Assembly: GCA_044237765.1 (NCBI GenBank)
Contig: JBIIEQ010000005.1
Span: 1-64,000 of the forward strand
Reading direction: 5' to 3'
DNA from: UBA6136 sp044237765
Lineage (GTDB): Bacteria; Pseudomonadota; Gammaproteobacteria; Methylococcales; Methylococcaceae
Length of the DNA: 64,000 nucleotides
Position 1 is the first letter of the stretch, and each line of letters opens with the position of its first letter. This document shows, piece after piece, positions 1 to 8,399 of this stretch. The translations under genes and the position numbers were made by a program. A model generated the notes under the pieces. The model was not told the DNA's origin and made no database searches. It saw nothing but the letters and a program-made list of their open reading frames with translations.

Positions 1-785
1 ACGTTCAGCACCGCCTCCCAGCCTGGCAGGATCAGCCGCAGCGGATAGCCATTCTCGGGCCGGATGCGCTCGCCGTTCTGGTACAGCGCCACCAAGGTGT
101 CGTCCAGCGCCTTCTCGATCGGTATGCCGATATTCATACCGGCGGCGTCGGCCCCTTCGGCGATCAGCCAGCGGGCATCGGGTTGCAGACCGGCCTCGTC
201 CAGCAGCGTAGACAGCGGAATGCCGGTCCATTCGGAGCAGGAGGCCAGCCCATGGAAATACCCGACCGGCGTCTGAATCGGTTCCTCGTGCCAGCCGGCA
301 TTGCTGTTGCCGCCGCACTCGACGAAGCAGATGCGCGAGACCAGCGGGTAGCGCAGCAAATCCTCGACCGAGAAGCTCACGGGATTGCGGAACAGGCCAT
401 GCAAACTCAACCGGTGGCGGTCGGGATCGATCTGCGGCACGCCGTTGTGATGGCGTTCGAAGTGCAGCCCGTTCGGCGTGATCATTCCCTCCAGCTTGTG
501 CAGCGGTGTCCAGGAAATGCCATTCCCGGGCGCGCCGCTGTTGGCCGAAACCCAGCGGATGGCCTCCTTCTCGTGGGGCGAGGGCTGGCCGTAGTTGCTA
601 AAAGGAGCTCCTGGTGTCTTCTGCCAAGCCGGCAACTCGGCGCCTGTAGCGTCCATCCCGGCCAGTAGCAGGCCGGTTCCCGTCCCGAACGCCAGGCTCT
701 GGCGCAGAAATAACCGCCTGTCCAAGAGCCCCCCCCCGGCGACTGACTGTAAATGGTCATCATTGAGCGGGTGATCTTCAGTCAT
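1..785 (-). CDS. soxC: Sulfane dehydrogenase subunit SoxC (partial, runs off left edge)
   Basis: The minus-strand frame is open from an ATG at 785 to the window edge, giving about 261 N-terminal residues. SoxC is the molybdenum-cofactor subunit of the periplasmic SoxCD complex, which oxidises the protein-bound sulfane sulfur in thiosulfate oxidation. A twin-arginine signal is visible (DRRLFLRQ, Arg23-Arg24), followed by a family-typical stretch with WTPLHKLEG, GLHFERHHNGVP and FVECGGNSNAGW. Cys157 of ECGGNS is the likely molybdopterin ligand. A run of nine G just before the signal peptide is a possible sequencing or slippage spot, but the frame reads through intact. The LysR gene lies 24 nt upstream on the same strand, so the two may be co-transcribed. 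A general sulfite-oxidase homologue is the alternative, but the motif set fits SoxC best. Confidence 0.88.
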   Translation of the reverse strand, partial: MTEDHPLNDDHLQSVAGGGLLDRRLFLRQSLAFGTGTGLLLAGMDATGAELPAWQKTPGAPFSNYGQPSPHEKEAIRWVSANSGAPGNGISWTPLHKLEGMITPNGLHFERHHNGVPQIDPDRHRLSLHGLFRNPVSFSVEDLLRYPLVSRICFVECGGNSNAGWHEEPIQTPVGYFHGLASCSEWTGIPLSTLLDEAGLQPDARWLIAEGADAAGMNIGIPIEKALDDTLVALYQNGERIRPENGYPLRLILPGWEAVLN

Positions 786-809
786 GGTTCTGTACCCTTT
801 GGGCACCGA

Positions 810-1757
810 TCATAGCCTATCGGGAATGGGGTGTTTGGCGGGTGAGGGACTCTCAACGGCCAGGAGTTTCATTTGCTCCCTCAGCCATGAATGTCCAAGG
901 TCATCGGTTTGTGATTTGTGCCAAACGAGGTAAAGCCGAAACATGGGTTGTTTGACGGGGAGCGGGTAAAAGTCAATACCTAACCCCTCACGACACACCA
1001 ACGCCATCTGGCGATTGGTGATAGCCAGCAGGTCGGTTTGTCTCACAGTGTTGGCGACTACCAGGCTGTTGGCGACCTCCATGACGGTGCGTTCCCGAAT
1101 TTCCGTCATGAAGGTGTTCAGGGCGACATCATGTGCGTTTTGGAGTTGTCGGTAGGCGGCCACGTATTTTTCCCGCAAGCAGGCTTCCTGCGTCGGTTCG
1201 TCTTTAATGCGGGGATGATTTGATCTGACCATGATGACCAAACTATCTTCAATCAGGACCACCTGCTCAAGTTGTGGGTCGTCGAAATGGCCGGGGTGAA
1301 TCGCAAGATCAAGTTGGTGCGTTCGCAACAGATTCGGGATCTGTACTGCGGGGTCAATCGTGCGAAAAATCAGCTGAGCGTTGGGTGCTTGGGATTGGAA
1401 GCAAGCGTAAAGACGGGGTGCAAAAGTGACTCCGCCACTGAAGGAAGCGGAGAGGGAAAAAGTTCGAAAAGACGTGAGAGGGTCAAAAGCTGACTGGTCT
1501 GAAAGCTCATGCCTAATAATTGTCAGGGCAGCATGCACCTGAATGTAGAGCTCATCAGCCCGAGGTGTTGGTTTCAAGCCCTTGGTGCGGCCCTCGAACA
1601 AGCGATCATTAACCAGATAACGAAGGCGGGCCAGGGCATTGCTCACCGCGGGTTGGGTCATGCACAGGCGCTCGGAGGCGCGTACCTGGCTCTGCTCCTC
1701 GTAGACAGCTTCGAATATGGTGAGGAGATTCAGGTCTACACTGCGCAGGTTAATCAT
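810..1757 (-). CDS. LysR-family transcriptional regulator
   Basis: This 315-residue protein has the usual LysR layout. The N-terminal winged helix-turn-helix (about residues 6-65) reads VDLNLLTIFEAVYEEQSQVRASERL followed by MTQPAVSNALARLR when taken in parts. A type 2 periplasmic-binding-like effector domain (about 95-300) follows. The helix-turn-helix with TQPAVSNAL and a divergent linker resembles the NodD/LeuO branch rather than the CbbR/CysB branch. A purine-rich ribosome binding site (GGAGGGTGG) precedes the ATG at 1757. It sits 24 nt upstream of soxC on the same strand, so control of sulfur oxidation genes is a context-based guess. The inducer cannot be read from the sequence. Confidence 0.85.
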   Translation of the reverse strand: MINLRSVDLNLLTIFEAVYEEQSQVRASERLCMTQPAVSNALARLRYLVNDRLFEGRTKGLKPTPRADELYIQVHAALTIIRHELSDQSAFDPLTSFRTFSLSASFSGGVTFAPRLYACFQSQAPNAQLIFRTIDPAVQIPNLLRTHQLDLAIHPGHFDDPQLEQVVLIEDSLVIMVRSNHPRIKDEPTQEACLREKYVAAYRQLQNAHDVALNTFMTEIRERTVMEVANSLVVANTVRQTDLLAITNRQMALVCREGLGIDFYPLPVKQPMFRLYLVWHKSQTDDLGHSWLREQMKLLAVESPSPAKHPIPDRL

Positions 1758-1849
1758 GGGCCACCCTCCACTGGGTCAGTATTTTGAGGGCTTTTTGTCA
1801 TCGAGGCAGTCTTGTCGCTTTGATCCCCAGGTACGAGTTGGTGGGGAGG

Positions 1850-1870
1850 CCCCCCGGCAAAGCCGGGGGG
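1850..1870. terminator. GC-rich hairpin between LPMO and LysR genes
   Basis: A perfect 9-bp stem (CCCCCCGGC / GCCGGGGGG) closes a 3-nt AAA loop. It lies downstream of the minus-strand LPMO gene and upstream of the minus-strand LysR gene. No T-tract follows on the minus strand, so it may act as a weak or factor-dependent terminator or an mRNA-end stabiliser. Confidence 0.5.
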
Positions 1871-1999
1871 GCTTCATCATTTGCAAACATGGATCGCCGC
1901 CCTATCATCGGCCAGGCTGAATCCTCTGGCTTGGCCCTATGCGCTGTCAAGCCTTGCCTTGCACGAGAAATGTTGCGGTAGCAGACCTTGGGGGTTAGT

Positions 2000-3736
2000 T
2001 CAAAACCGTCCGCTACTCGAGCGGGTTATTCCGCCCATGGTATAGGTGATGCGGAAATTGTCACCGCTTGTGGGGTGACTTTTGCCGCTTCCGTTGGCCT
2101 GAGCGGCAAAGATGCGGGATTGCGCGGGTTCCAGAGTTTGCCTTGGCATAAGCTCGAACTCATAGACGAGCGTCTGTTTGGAGTCTCGAGTAGACTGCCG
2201 AATCTTTCCGCCGACGGTATTGTACAAGCCGTTTAGAGTCCATCCTTGGGTCTTTTGCAACGTGATGCTCAACTTCAGGGAAGTGATTGGCTGAGCGTGG
2301 CTGAGGCGGATTTGGGACTCGTGATACCAAGGGCTGCTATTTTTCGCAACTATCGGAGTAACACTTGCAAGCGTGGCGGCATCTGGCGAAGAAGTGACTT
2401 TCAGGAAAGCGCTCTTGATTCCGCTGCCAGGCAAGACGTAAATCCGGTTCAAATACTCCTGCTGGCTCAGACTGATGTTTCCCTGTGCGTCCAGGGCACC
2501 AATTCGAACCGGCCCGCGCTGGCCGTTGATGGCTTTAGCCAGCTGCAAGGTCCATGCGTTTGCATCCTGTAATATGACAGGCTGCATGGGCCAGTAGGTA
2601 TCGATGCCTGATTCTGTGACGGTGCGCAGTGCAATCGCGTCACCAATTCGCAGGGGTTGTGCCAGGGCGGCCAACTGTCCCAAATCCAACCAGGCAGATG
2701 AAATTGCCGGCTTGTGAATGAGCGTAAGCGTTTCGCTATTGGTGCTGACACCATTGGAAACAGTCAAGGTTACCTTTAGTCTCCCCTCGGTGGTCGGGTT
2801 GAGATAATGGAGGGTCGCGATTTTTTGGCTGGCATTCTCCAGTTGATATAACGCCGGCTCCGCCGCATCGATAGACCATTGATAATGCCGCGCGTCTCCC
2901 TGCGACAGGCTTCCATCGAGAAGCAAGCTGGCTTCGCCGTTAATTTCGGTCACCTGGGGTGTAGTGATCAGATTGGCATCCAGCGGTTGTGGAGGAGTGT
3001 TGAAGTCGAACTGAGCATCCACACAACCATGAAAGCGCTCATAGGTGTAAAAGTTACGCCCCCACTCAGCATAAATCACATGTCTGCCGGTGCGGTTTGG
3101 AAGGGTGCAGTGAGTGCTGAAACTTGACTTTTCCGGACTGGCTATTACCGCCGGATTGGCTGTCGGATTGGCGTCGTTATAAGTCAGTGAGCAGAATGGC
3201 TGGTCCTCAAAATCCGCAAAGTTGAGAGGCTTGCCAACCTGATACTTGAAGTCGGGCTTGGTGATCCAATAACGAAATTCCTGCGTGTCGGAGAAGTGGG
3301 GGCCCCATGAAATGTTCCAGGTAAATGTCTTGGCCCCCGGTGACATCCGATTGGTCGGCCAGTCGATGGGTTGATCCCAAACGGTAGGGCCACCCTTCCA
3401 CGTTTCGGAGTCATATCCGCAGACATTGGCTCGAGCACCCAGTGCGCCATACCCCCGTGTGTGCGTCAATACACTCATGAAATTGTAGCCAGCATTCGGA
3501 TCCATGCCGAGTGCATGGTAAGCGTTGCCGCAGACTGGAAACTGCGCTGTGCCGTTGATGACTTGGTCCGGTTTGGTCAGGGCCCCGCAAAACCAGTTGC
3601 GGGCGGGTGGATCCTGTATCAGGCCATGAGCCGAGAGATCCGAGTGGGGTGCAGTGAGCAAATACAATGCGCCCAGGCAAAGCGAACGATGTAAGACGCG
3701 GCTTTGGGTTTGGAAAGGGTGTTTGTCGAATGTCAT
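2000..3736 (-). CDS. Secreted AA10 lytic polysaccharide monooxygenase (GbpA-like, multidomain)
   Basis: The 578-residue protein has a signal peptide ending LSA before His37, so the mature chain would start HGLIQDPPARNWFCG. This N-terminal histidine is the hallmark of copper-dependent AA10 enzymes that oxidatively cleave chitin or cellulose. The second brace histidine is probably His147 (ISWGPHFSDTQEF). The catalytic domain ends near 245 with WGRNFYTYERFHGCVDAQFDF, read in parts, where Phe235 is the likely axial residue. A PKD/Ig-like segment (about 250-340) follows, then two beta-rich regions I cannot assign. No classic CBM73 or CBM5/12 aromatic signature is obvious. A GGAGG ribosome site precedes the ATG. 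It is divergent from a secreted amidase-family gene. Substrate is unresolved; AA10 proteins also act in adhesion and copper-linked roles. Confidence 0.88.
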   Translation of the reverse strand: MTFDKHPFQTQSRVLHRSLCLGALYLLTAPHSDLSAHGLIQDPPARNWFCGALTKPDQVINGTAQFPVCGNAYHALGMDPNAGYNFMSVLTHTRGYGALGARANVCGYDSETWKGGPTVWDQPIDWPTNRMSPGAKTFTWNISWGPHFSDTQEFRYWITKPDFKYQVGKPLNFADFEDQPFCSLTYNDANPTANPAVIASPEKSSFSTHCTLPNRTGRHVIYAEWGRNFYTYERFHGCVDAQFDFNTPPQPLDANLITTPQVTEINGEASLLLDGSLSQGDARHYQWSIDAAEPALYQLENASQKIATLHYLNPTTEGRLKVTLTVSNGVSTNSETLTLIHKPAISSAWLDLGQLAALAQPLRIGDAIALRTVTESGIDTYWPMQPVILQDANAWTLQLAKAINGQRGPVRIGALDAQGNISLSQQEYLNRIYVLPGSGIKSAFLKVTSSPDAATLASVTPIVAKNSSPWYHESQIRLSHAQPITSLKLSITLQKTQGWTLNGLYNTVGGKIRQSTRDSKQTLVYEFELMPRQTLEPAQSRIFAAQANGSGKSHPTSGDNFRITYTMGGITRSSSGRF

Positions 3737-3843
3737 GTTGCCTCCGGTTGATCTTGCCTCTATGTGCGCCTAGCAGACTAGGGGCACGGAGTCCAACGAT
3801 CCAATTCTGATTCGATAATACATGAATTGCATTCAAGTTTGGA

Positions 3844-3874
3844 TTGACAACACTGGGGGCAAGCTTGCTATAAG
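3844..3874 (+). promoter_or_regulatory. Candidate sigma-70 promoter in the LPMO/amidase divergent region
   Basis: A consensus -35 box TTGACA (3844-3849) is followed after 19 nt by TATAAG (3869-3874). The spacer is slightly long, so assignment is tentative. It would drive the amidase-family gene at 4030 with a 5' leader of about 150 nt. The 293-nt gap otherwise holds no credible gene. Confidence 0.4.
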
Positions 3875-4029
3875 TGGATTGCAAGTGGGGTCTGAGGTCG
3901 TCTTGATGGCTGAGGGCTACGCCGACGCCATCTTTAACGTATTGAGGGCCGGAGACTTTCTGCTGCCATGGTCTGTCCTGGCGGGAAAATCTGCGCTCGA
4001 GTTGTCACGCGCAAATTTGAGAACACACT

Positions 4030-5697
4030 ATGAACAAGAAGAAGTTCGCAGCAAGTCGGCAGTTGATATTTGTGGGATTTTCTCTCGCCCTCTCACTACC
4101 GGCCCAATCGGTGGATACCGTCGAAAACGATGGTCTTCCCAAATATGCACCGATGCCGGAGTGTGAGAACTATCCCAAAAAAGACCCTTCACCCTACGTT
4201 CCCTGTTATCTGCAGCCCACGCCTATCGCGAATCCCGACGTTCACTTTGCTGGCCCCCTTGACCAATCCAACATGGAGGTGCCCGTCAAGGCATCCGGGA
4301 TTAATCGGTTCTACATCCTGCCCGTATCCCCGGCGACTACGACCTGGGGTTTTTTTGATGCCAGCAAACTCCCGGCGCTGGCTATCAACCCTGGAGATAC
4401 CGTGGCCATTGAAACGGAGGTGGCGGGAGGCGGGCAGGTTGTTCCCGGTATCACCATTGATCAGTTGGAATATATCAATGGTGCCATCGTTGGACGAGGT
4501 CCGCATACGATGACAGGTCCTATTTACGTTAATGGGGCCCGCGCTGCCAATGACTTCAAACAGCCTCTCGATTTTGTGGCAGTCCACATTAACAAGATTC
4601 GCATGCGGAGTTATGCAACCAACAATAGTGCCAATTCTGCAGGTTTGTTCGCCGAGTATGGGCAGGACCTACCCTATTACCCGAGTCCACGGCCGCACTT
4701 CATCGATACTTACTACCTCGATAACGAGAAGATGGAGATGGAGTTCGCGCCAAACATTTTTGTTCCGTTGAAGCCTTTCCCGGGGGTTCTCGCGGTTGCC
4801 CGTTCTGAAGAGGATATTCTATTACCGTTCTATCTGCCGAATCCGGACAATATCAGTTCACCCAATTTTTCTGCCAAGCCACCACCCGAATCCGGTTGGT
4901 GTGTGCCTATCCCCGGTTTTTTGTTAGGTATGAAGGGTTGCGACACCAAACAACCCGGGCAATGGGGCGGAAATCTCGATATTCCGGAGATGACGGTGGG
5001 TTCAACGACCTACCTGCCTGTCTTCCGGGAAGGTGCGCTTATTTGGACAGGTGACTCCCACGCCGCGCAGGGTAACGGCGAAATTGATCTGGATGCCCTG
5101 GAAACGGCCTATCCCGAACTGAATGTCACCATTGATGTGCTGCCGGTGTCGGACCATCCGGAGTTCGGGGTTTGGCCAATTATTGAAACCAAGCGCAACT
5201 GGATTACGGTTGGATATGACATGGATCTTAGTCAGGCCATGACCAACCTGATGCAAGAAACGGTTCGGTTTATTGGGGAAAAACGCAAGGTTTTACCTAC
5301 GGAGGCCACACAGCTCATGTTGAAATATTGGGATTGTCCGATTTCCGAGGTGGTAGACGAGGTCTTGGGCACCTATTGCATGACGCCCAAGAACAAGTTG
5401 GCTCCCAGGGCCAAGGATATTCCAAAGCAGGACACTGCCAAGCACTGGGTCTCTTATGCGTCGAACCAAACCAACTTGTACTATGCCATGAAGACGGCCG
5501 CCTGGGAGGCCATTAACAAGATGCGTGATGTGATGGGAATTCCACTGGGTAAGGCCTATGCATTGGCGACCTTTGTGCTGGATTGCCGAATCGGGCGCCC
5601 GTCATTGCTGGGGGAATTCAATGTGACATCCGAATATAAAGGTCCCTATGCCGTGTCCTGCATGGTGCCCAAGAGCATTCTTCGCAAGCCAAAATAG
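4030..5697 (+). CDS. Secreted acetamidase/formamidase-family protein
   Basis: The 555-residue protein carries an N-terminal signal peptide (about 1-27, LALSLPAQS). This is unusual, because most FmdA/AmdA enzymes that hydrolyse formamide or short amides to acid plus ammonia are cytoplasmic. Family motifs are present: HFAGPLDQSNMEVPVKASG, NPGDTVAIET, HTMTGPIYVNGA, GQWGGNLDIPEM and TGDSHAAQGNGEIDLDALE, ending in DCRIGRPS and CMVPKSIL. The usual HAAQGDGE motif reads HAAQGNGE here, so catalytic competence needs checking. The ribosome site before the ATG is weak. It is divergent from the LPMO gene, so the two secreted proteins may share control. I infer amide hydrolysis in the periplasm; deacetylation of a polysaccharide is a more speculative alternative. 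Confidence 0.8.
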   Translation: MNKKKFAASRQLIFVGFSLALSLPAQSVDTVENDGLPKYAPMPECENYPKKDPSPYVPCYLQPTPIANPDVHFAGPLDQSNMEVPVKASGINRFYILPVSPATTTWGFFDASKLPALAINPGDTVAIETEVAGGGQVVPGITIDQLEYINGAIVGRGPHTMTGPIYVNGARAANDFKQPLDFVAVHINKIRMRSYATNNSANSAGLFAEYGQDLPYYPSPRPHFIDTYYLDNEKMEMEFAPNIFVPLKPFPGVLAVARSEEDILLPFYLPNPDNISSPNFSAKPPPESGWCVPIPGFLLGMKGCDTKQPGQWGGNLDIPEMTVGSTTYLPVFREGALIWTGDSHAAQGNGEIDLDALETAYPELNVTIDVLPVSDHPEFGVWPIIETKRNWITVGYDMDLSQAMTNLMQETVRFIGEKRKVLPTEATQLMLKYWDCPISEVVDEVLGTYCMTPKNKLAPRAKDIPKQDTAKHWVSYASNQTNLYYAMKTAAWEAINKMRDVMGIPLGKAYALATFVLDCRIGRPSLLGEFNVTSEYKGPYAVSCMVPKSILRKPK

Positions 5698-5710
5698 ACA
5701 GGACATTGGA

Positions 5711-5743
5711 CTTGGCGATTCCGGTAGGGCCGTGATCGCCAAG
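5711..5743 (+). terminator. Hairpin after the amidase-family gene
   Basis: CTTGGCGAT (5711-5719) pairs perfectly with ATCGCCAAG (5735-5743), 14 nt after the stop codon. No T-run follows, so it is a candidate 3'-end hairpin rather than a textbook intrinsic terminator. The remaining stretch to 5900 shows nothing further. Confidence 0.4.
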
Positions 5744-5900
5744 GTCCCTTTGACCTTAAAGTCCTTAGCTGATGAACCGTAGACCGTTGATATCGTGCTT
5801 TCGGTATCCACTGGCCAGATTCAGATGATGAGATGGTGAGGGGCTGCGCCGAGTTTTCGGCTCAGCCGCCTATGTGTCCGTTCTAAAAGCGAACTAAAGA

Positions 5901-6788
5901 ATGTCGCCGATGTTCCGATTAACACGTTTGAGCCTTGGTCATCTTTGGTCGACCGGCGCCATGGCTGGCATCTTTGCACTCTTGTCGCTGCGATTGCCGC
6001 CTTTCTCAATCTTGAGTGCCTCGCTGGTTGTCATGGTGGCTTTGAATGCAGGGCTGGCCCGCGCCATGGGTGTGGTCCTTCTGGCGGGTCTTATGGTGGC
6101 GGCAGCCTGGTATGGACTCGGTTCTCCGCCTGGACTGGCTTTTCCCTTGGTATTTGCTCTTTGGCCGCCGTTGCTGCTGATGAGCTTTGTTTTGAAACGC
6201 AGCGGTGACTGGGGGCAGGCTTTGAGAGTGGCAGGGGCCGTGATGCTAATTTTCGTGCTGGCCATGCATACCTGGACCGACGATGTCGTGACGTTCTGGC
6301 ATGAGTGGTTGCAGCGGGCCATGGTAGCAGTGCCCGGAGCCAATCTGAAAGGCGTTGAACAGGCCTCCACGCTGCGGCTGATGAACGGCTTCGTGGCGAT
6401 GATTTATGGCCTGGCGCTCATTGTTGCCCTGATGCTCGGTCGCTGGCTGCAGTTCATGGCTTTTCCCCCCGGTGACTTCGGTCGGGAATTCAGGGCGATT
6501 TCCTTGCCGGCCTGGGTGCTGGCATTGGCGGTGGCGGTCATGTGGGCAGGAGGTTTGCGGGATGTCGTGATGCTGTCCGATCTGCTGATGGTCGCCATTC
6601 TGCTCTATGCGGTGGTGGGCTTGGCCGTTATCCATGGCGTGCTGTTCGTGCGTCGCATGTCGGGCGGCTGGCGGGTGCCGGTCTATCTGCTGATCGCCTT
6701 CTTTCCACCGGAAGCGCTGGCCACTCTGGCGCTAATTGGCGTGGTCGATACCTTCGTGCACTTTCGTGTGCAGCAGGCTCCCCGATGA
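5901..6788 (+). CDS. DUF2232-type integral membrane protein
   Basis: The 295-residue protein is almost entirely hydrophobic, with about eight predicted membrane segments and short loops. Sequence character and length match the DUF2232 family (YybS-like), whose function is unknown. In many gammaproteobacteria such a gene lies in the rpsF-rpsR-rplI region, but here it sits beside a rhomboid protease. The start could be ATG 5901 or ATG 5910; neither has a strong ribosome site. It ends 37 nt before the rhomboid gene and is probably co-transcribed with it. Confidence 0.6.
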   Translation: MSPMFRLTRLSLGHLWSTGAMAGIFALLSLRLPPFSILSASLVVMVALNAGLARAMGVVLLAGLMVAAAWYGLGSPPGLAFPLVFALWPPLLLMSFVLKRSGDWGQALRVAGAVMLIFVLAMHTWTDDVVTFWHEWLQRAMVAVPGANLKGVEQASTLRLMNGFVAMIYGLALIVALMLGRWLQFMAFPPGDFGREFRAISLPAWVLALAVAVMWAGGLRDVVMLSDLLMVAILLYAVVGLAVIHGVLFVRRMSGGWRVPVYLLIAFFPPEALATLALIGVVDTFVHFRVQQAPR

Positions 6789-6825
6789 GTGGTGGTTGCC
6801 GCGCGTCTGTTTGTGGGGGATTGCG

Positions 6826-7524
6826 ATGATTCCTTTTCGCGATACGGTTCCGCTGCAGTACACCCCCTGGGTGACCTGGACGCTGATTCTGGTCAACATA
6901 CTTATTTTTCTCGCCGGGCAGGTGCTCGATCCAGATGATCTGAGGTCGTTCCAATATCTGCACGGGCTGGTGTCGGCGCGCTACACCTACCCTGAGTGGG
7001 CCGCGATGTCCGGGTTTCCGCTGGATTACACTCCATTTGTCACCAGCATGTTCCTGCACGGGGGCTGGCTGCACCTGATCTTCAATATGTGGCTGTTGTG
7101 GATATTTGGCGACAACATCGAAGATCGCATGGGCGGGGTGCGCTTTCTGGCGTTCTACCTCTTCTGTGGGTTGATTGCCGGGCTGACCCACCTCTACGCC
7201 AACCCCCTTTCAACCATTCCCACCATCGGTGCGTCCGGCGGGATTGCCGGCATCATGGGGGCTTACTTCTTTTTGTTTCCCTATGCCCGCATTGTGATCT
7301 GGGTGCTGTTTCTGCCGATCTTCGTTGAAGTCCCGGCCATCGCATTTCTGGGAATTTGGGTCATCATCCAGCTGTATAAGGTCACAACGGGAATGGGGAC
7401 GGTGTCAGACGGTAACGATGTGGCCTGGTTCGGGCATCTGGGCGGATTCCTGGCCGGCATGTTCCTCTACCAACCCTTCCTGCTGCGGGAGCGTTCACGG
7501 GGCGGAGACAAGTATCGGTTCTGA
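6826..7524 (+). CDS. Rhomboid-family intramembrane serine protease
   Basis: The 232-residue protein has rhomboid hallmarks. HGGWLHLIFNMWLLWIFG in segment 2 holds the conserved His and Asn, GASGGIAGIMGAY carries the catalytic serine, and WFGHLGGFLAGMF carries the catalytic histidine. Six or seven membrane helices are expected. Rhomboids cleave helical membrane substrates within or near the bilayer. The ATG at 6826 is preferred because it has GGGGA 5 nt upstream and the family-typical start MIPFRDTVP; upstream in-frame codons overlap the preceding gene and look non-coding. The N-terminal layout resembles the bacterial group found in sulfur and nitrogen oxidisers, but the natural substrate is unknown. 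Confidence 0.9.
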   Translation: MIPFRDTVPLQYTPWVTWTLILVNILIFLAGQVLDPDDLRSFQYLHGLVSARYTYPEWAAMSGFPLDYTPFVTSMFLHGGWLHLIFNMWLLWIFGDNIEDRMGGVRFLAFYLFCGLIAGLTHLYANPLSTIPTIGASGGIAGIMGAYFFLFPYARIVIWVLFLPIFVEVPAIAFLGIWVIIQLYKVTTGMGTVSDGNDVAWFGHLGGFLAGMFLYQPFLLRERSRGGDKYRF

Positions 7525-7558
7525 TCCTGGATTTGCGCGCCGACGCTTGGGCAAAGGC

Positions 7559-8269
7559 TCAGACTTCCATGTCGGTGTAGAAACTGTTGTCCTCGCCGCC
7601 GTCATGCAGGGCAATACGAATCACCTGGGCTTCGAAAGCGGCTGATTGGGCGGGCGCAAGGGGCGGTTTTGTGCCAGGCGTGGCGGACATGAATTTGCTG
7701 ATGACCGGGCGAATGCGGGATTCAAAGACCGGTTCCGGAACGGGGATCAGTGTTCCGGAGGACATGTTGAAGCCATCGAAACTCAATAGACGCCCGGCCA
7801 CGATGATGCCGGGAATGCCCGCGGAACTCAGGCCGATATCCATCAGATCCAGCGCTTCATCGGTCACCAGATCCTTCAAGTGTGCGCCGCGATGGGGCAG
7901 GATGTCTTGAACTCTAAAAAGGGAAAACCGGGACCCGGCCATCGCGCTCAGGTAGATCATTTCGTCAGAGTCCGCGGCAGGCGGCGACGTTTCTAGGGCG
8001 CGTTCGATGGTGTTTTTTCCGGCGCGGCGGTAGTGGTGCAAGCTGTAATCGTAAGCCACCGCGATTTCATCGTCCTGATTGATGATTAGCGTACCCGCCT
8101 TGTAAAGACCCAGTTTCTTGCCGGATTCCGGCAGGGCGGGGGGCGGGAGTTGCTTGACGAGTTCCAGGTTATAGGTCCGTCCTAATTGCCTGAAGTGTCT
8201 GTATCGATCCAGTTGCGCCTCCTCTTCAGGGGTGCGTGCATTGCCAAAGAGTGACGATAGCCATTTCAT
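7559..8269 (-). CDS. Uncharacterised 236-residue protein
   Basis: I do not recognise this gene. The product has no signal peptide or membrane segment. The first 50 residues are charged and probably helical, and the rest is a mixed alpha/beta globular region with YKAGTLIINQDDEIAVAYDY and AGRLLSFDGFNMSSGTLIPV, read in parts. It ends acidic (DGGEDNSFYTDMEV). An AGGAA ribosome site precedes the ATG. Codon use looks like its neighbours, so it is a real native gene. It is convergent with the rhomboid gene and divergent from miaB, so it forms a single-gene unit. Confidence 0.75.
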   Translation of the reverse strand: MKWLSSLFGNARTPEEEAQLDRYRHFRQLGRTYNLELVKQLPPPALPESGKKLGLYKAGTLIINQDDEIAVAYDYSLHHYRRAGKNTIERALETSPPAADSDEMIYLSAMAGSRFSLFRVQDILPHRGAHLKDLVTDEALDLMDIGLSSAGIPGIIVAGRLLSFDGFNMSSGTLIPVPEPVFESRIRPVISKFMSATPGTKPPLAPAQSAAFEAQVIRIALHDGGEDNSFYTDMEV

Positions 8270-8399
8270 CGCGGTATTCCTGTTTGCAGGTGGGGGCGCC
8301 TAGCCATGTAGGGTCACTATGATAACCGTGACGGTGATCGATGCTTGGCCTTCATCGAAGTTTGGTAGAATCGCCTTCCCGAAATTGTAGCCAGGCTGG

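Noticed and set aside
64..668. Plus-strand frames over the left edge
   Set aside because: They are antisense to the clear soxC frame, which is open to the window edge and carries family motifs.
3822..4166. 114-residue frame ahead of the amidase gene
   Set aside because: It overlaps the amidase signal peptide in another frame, crosses the promoter, and has no family character.
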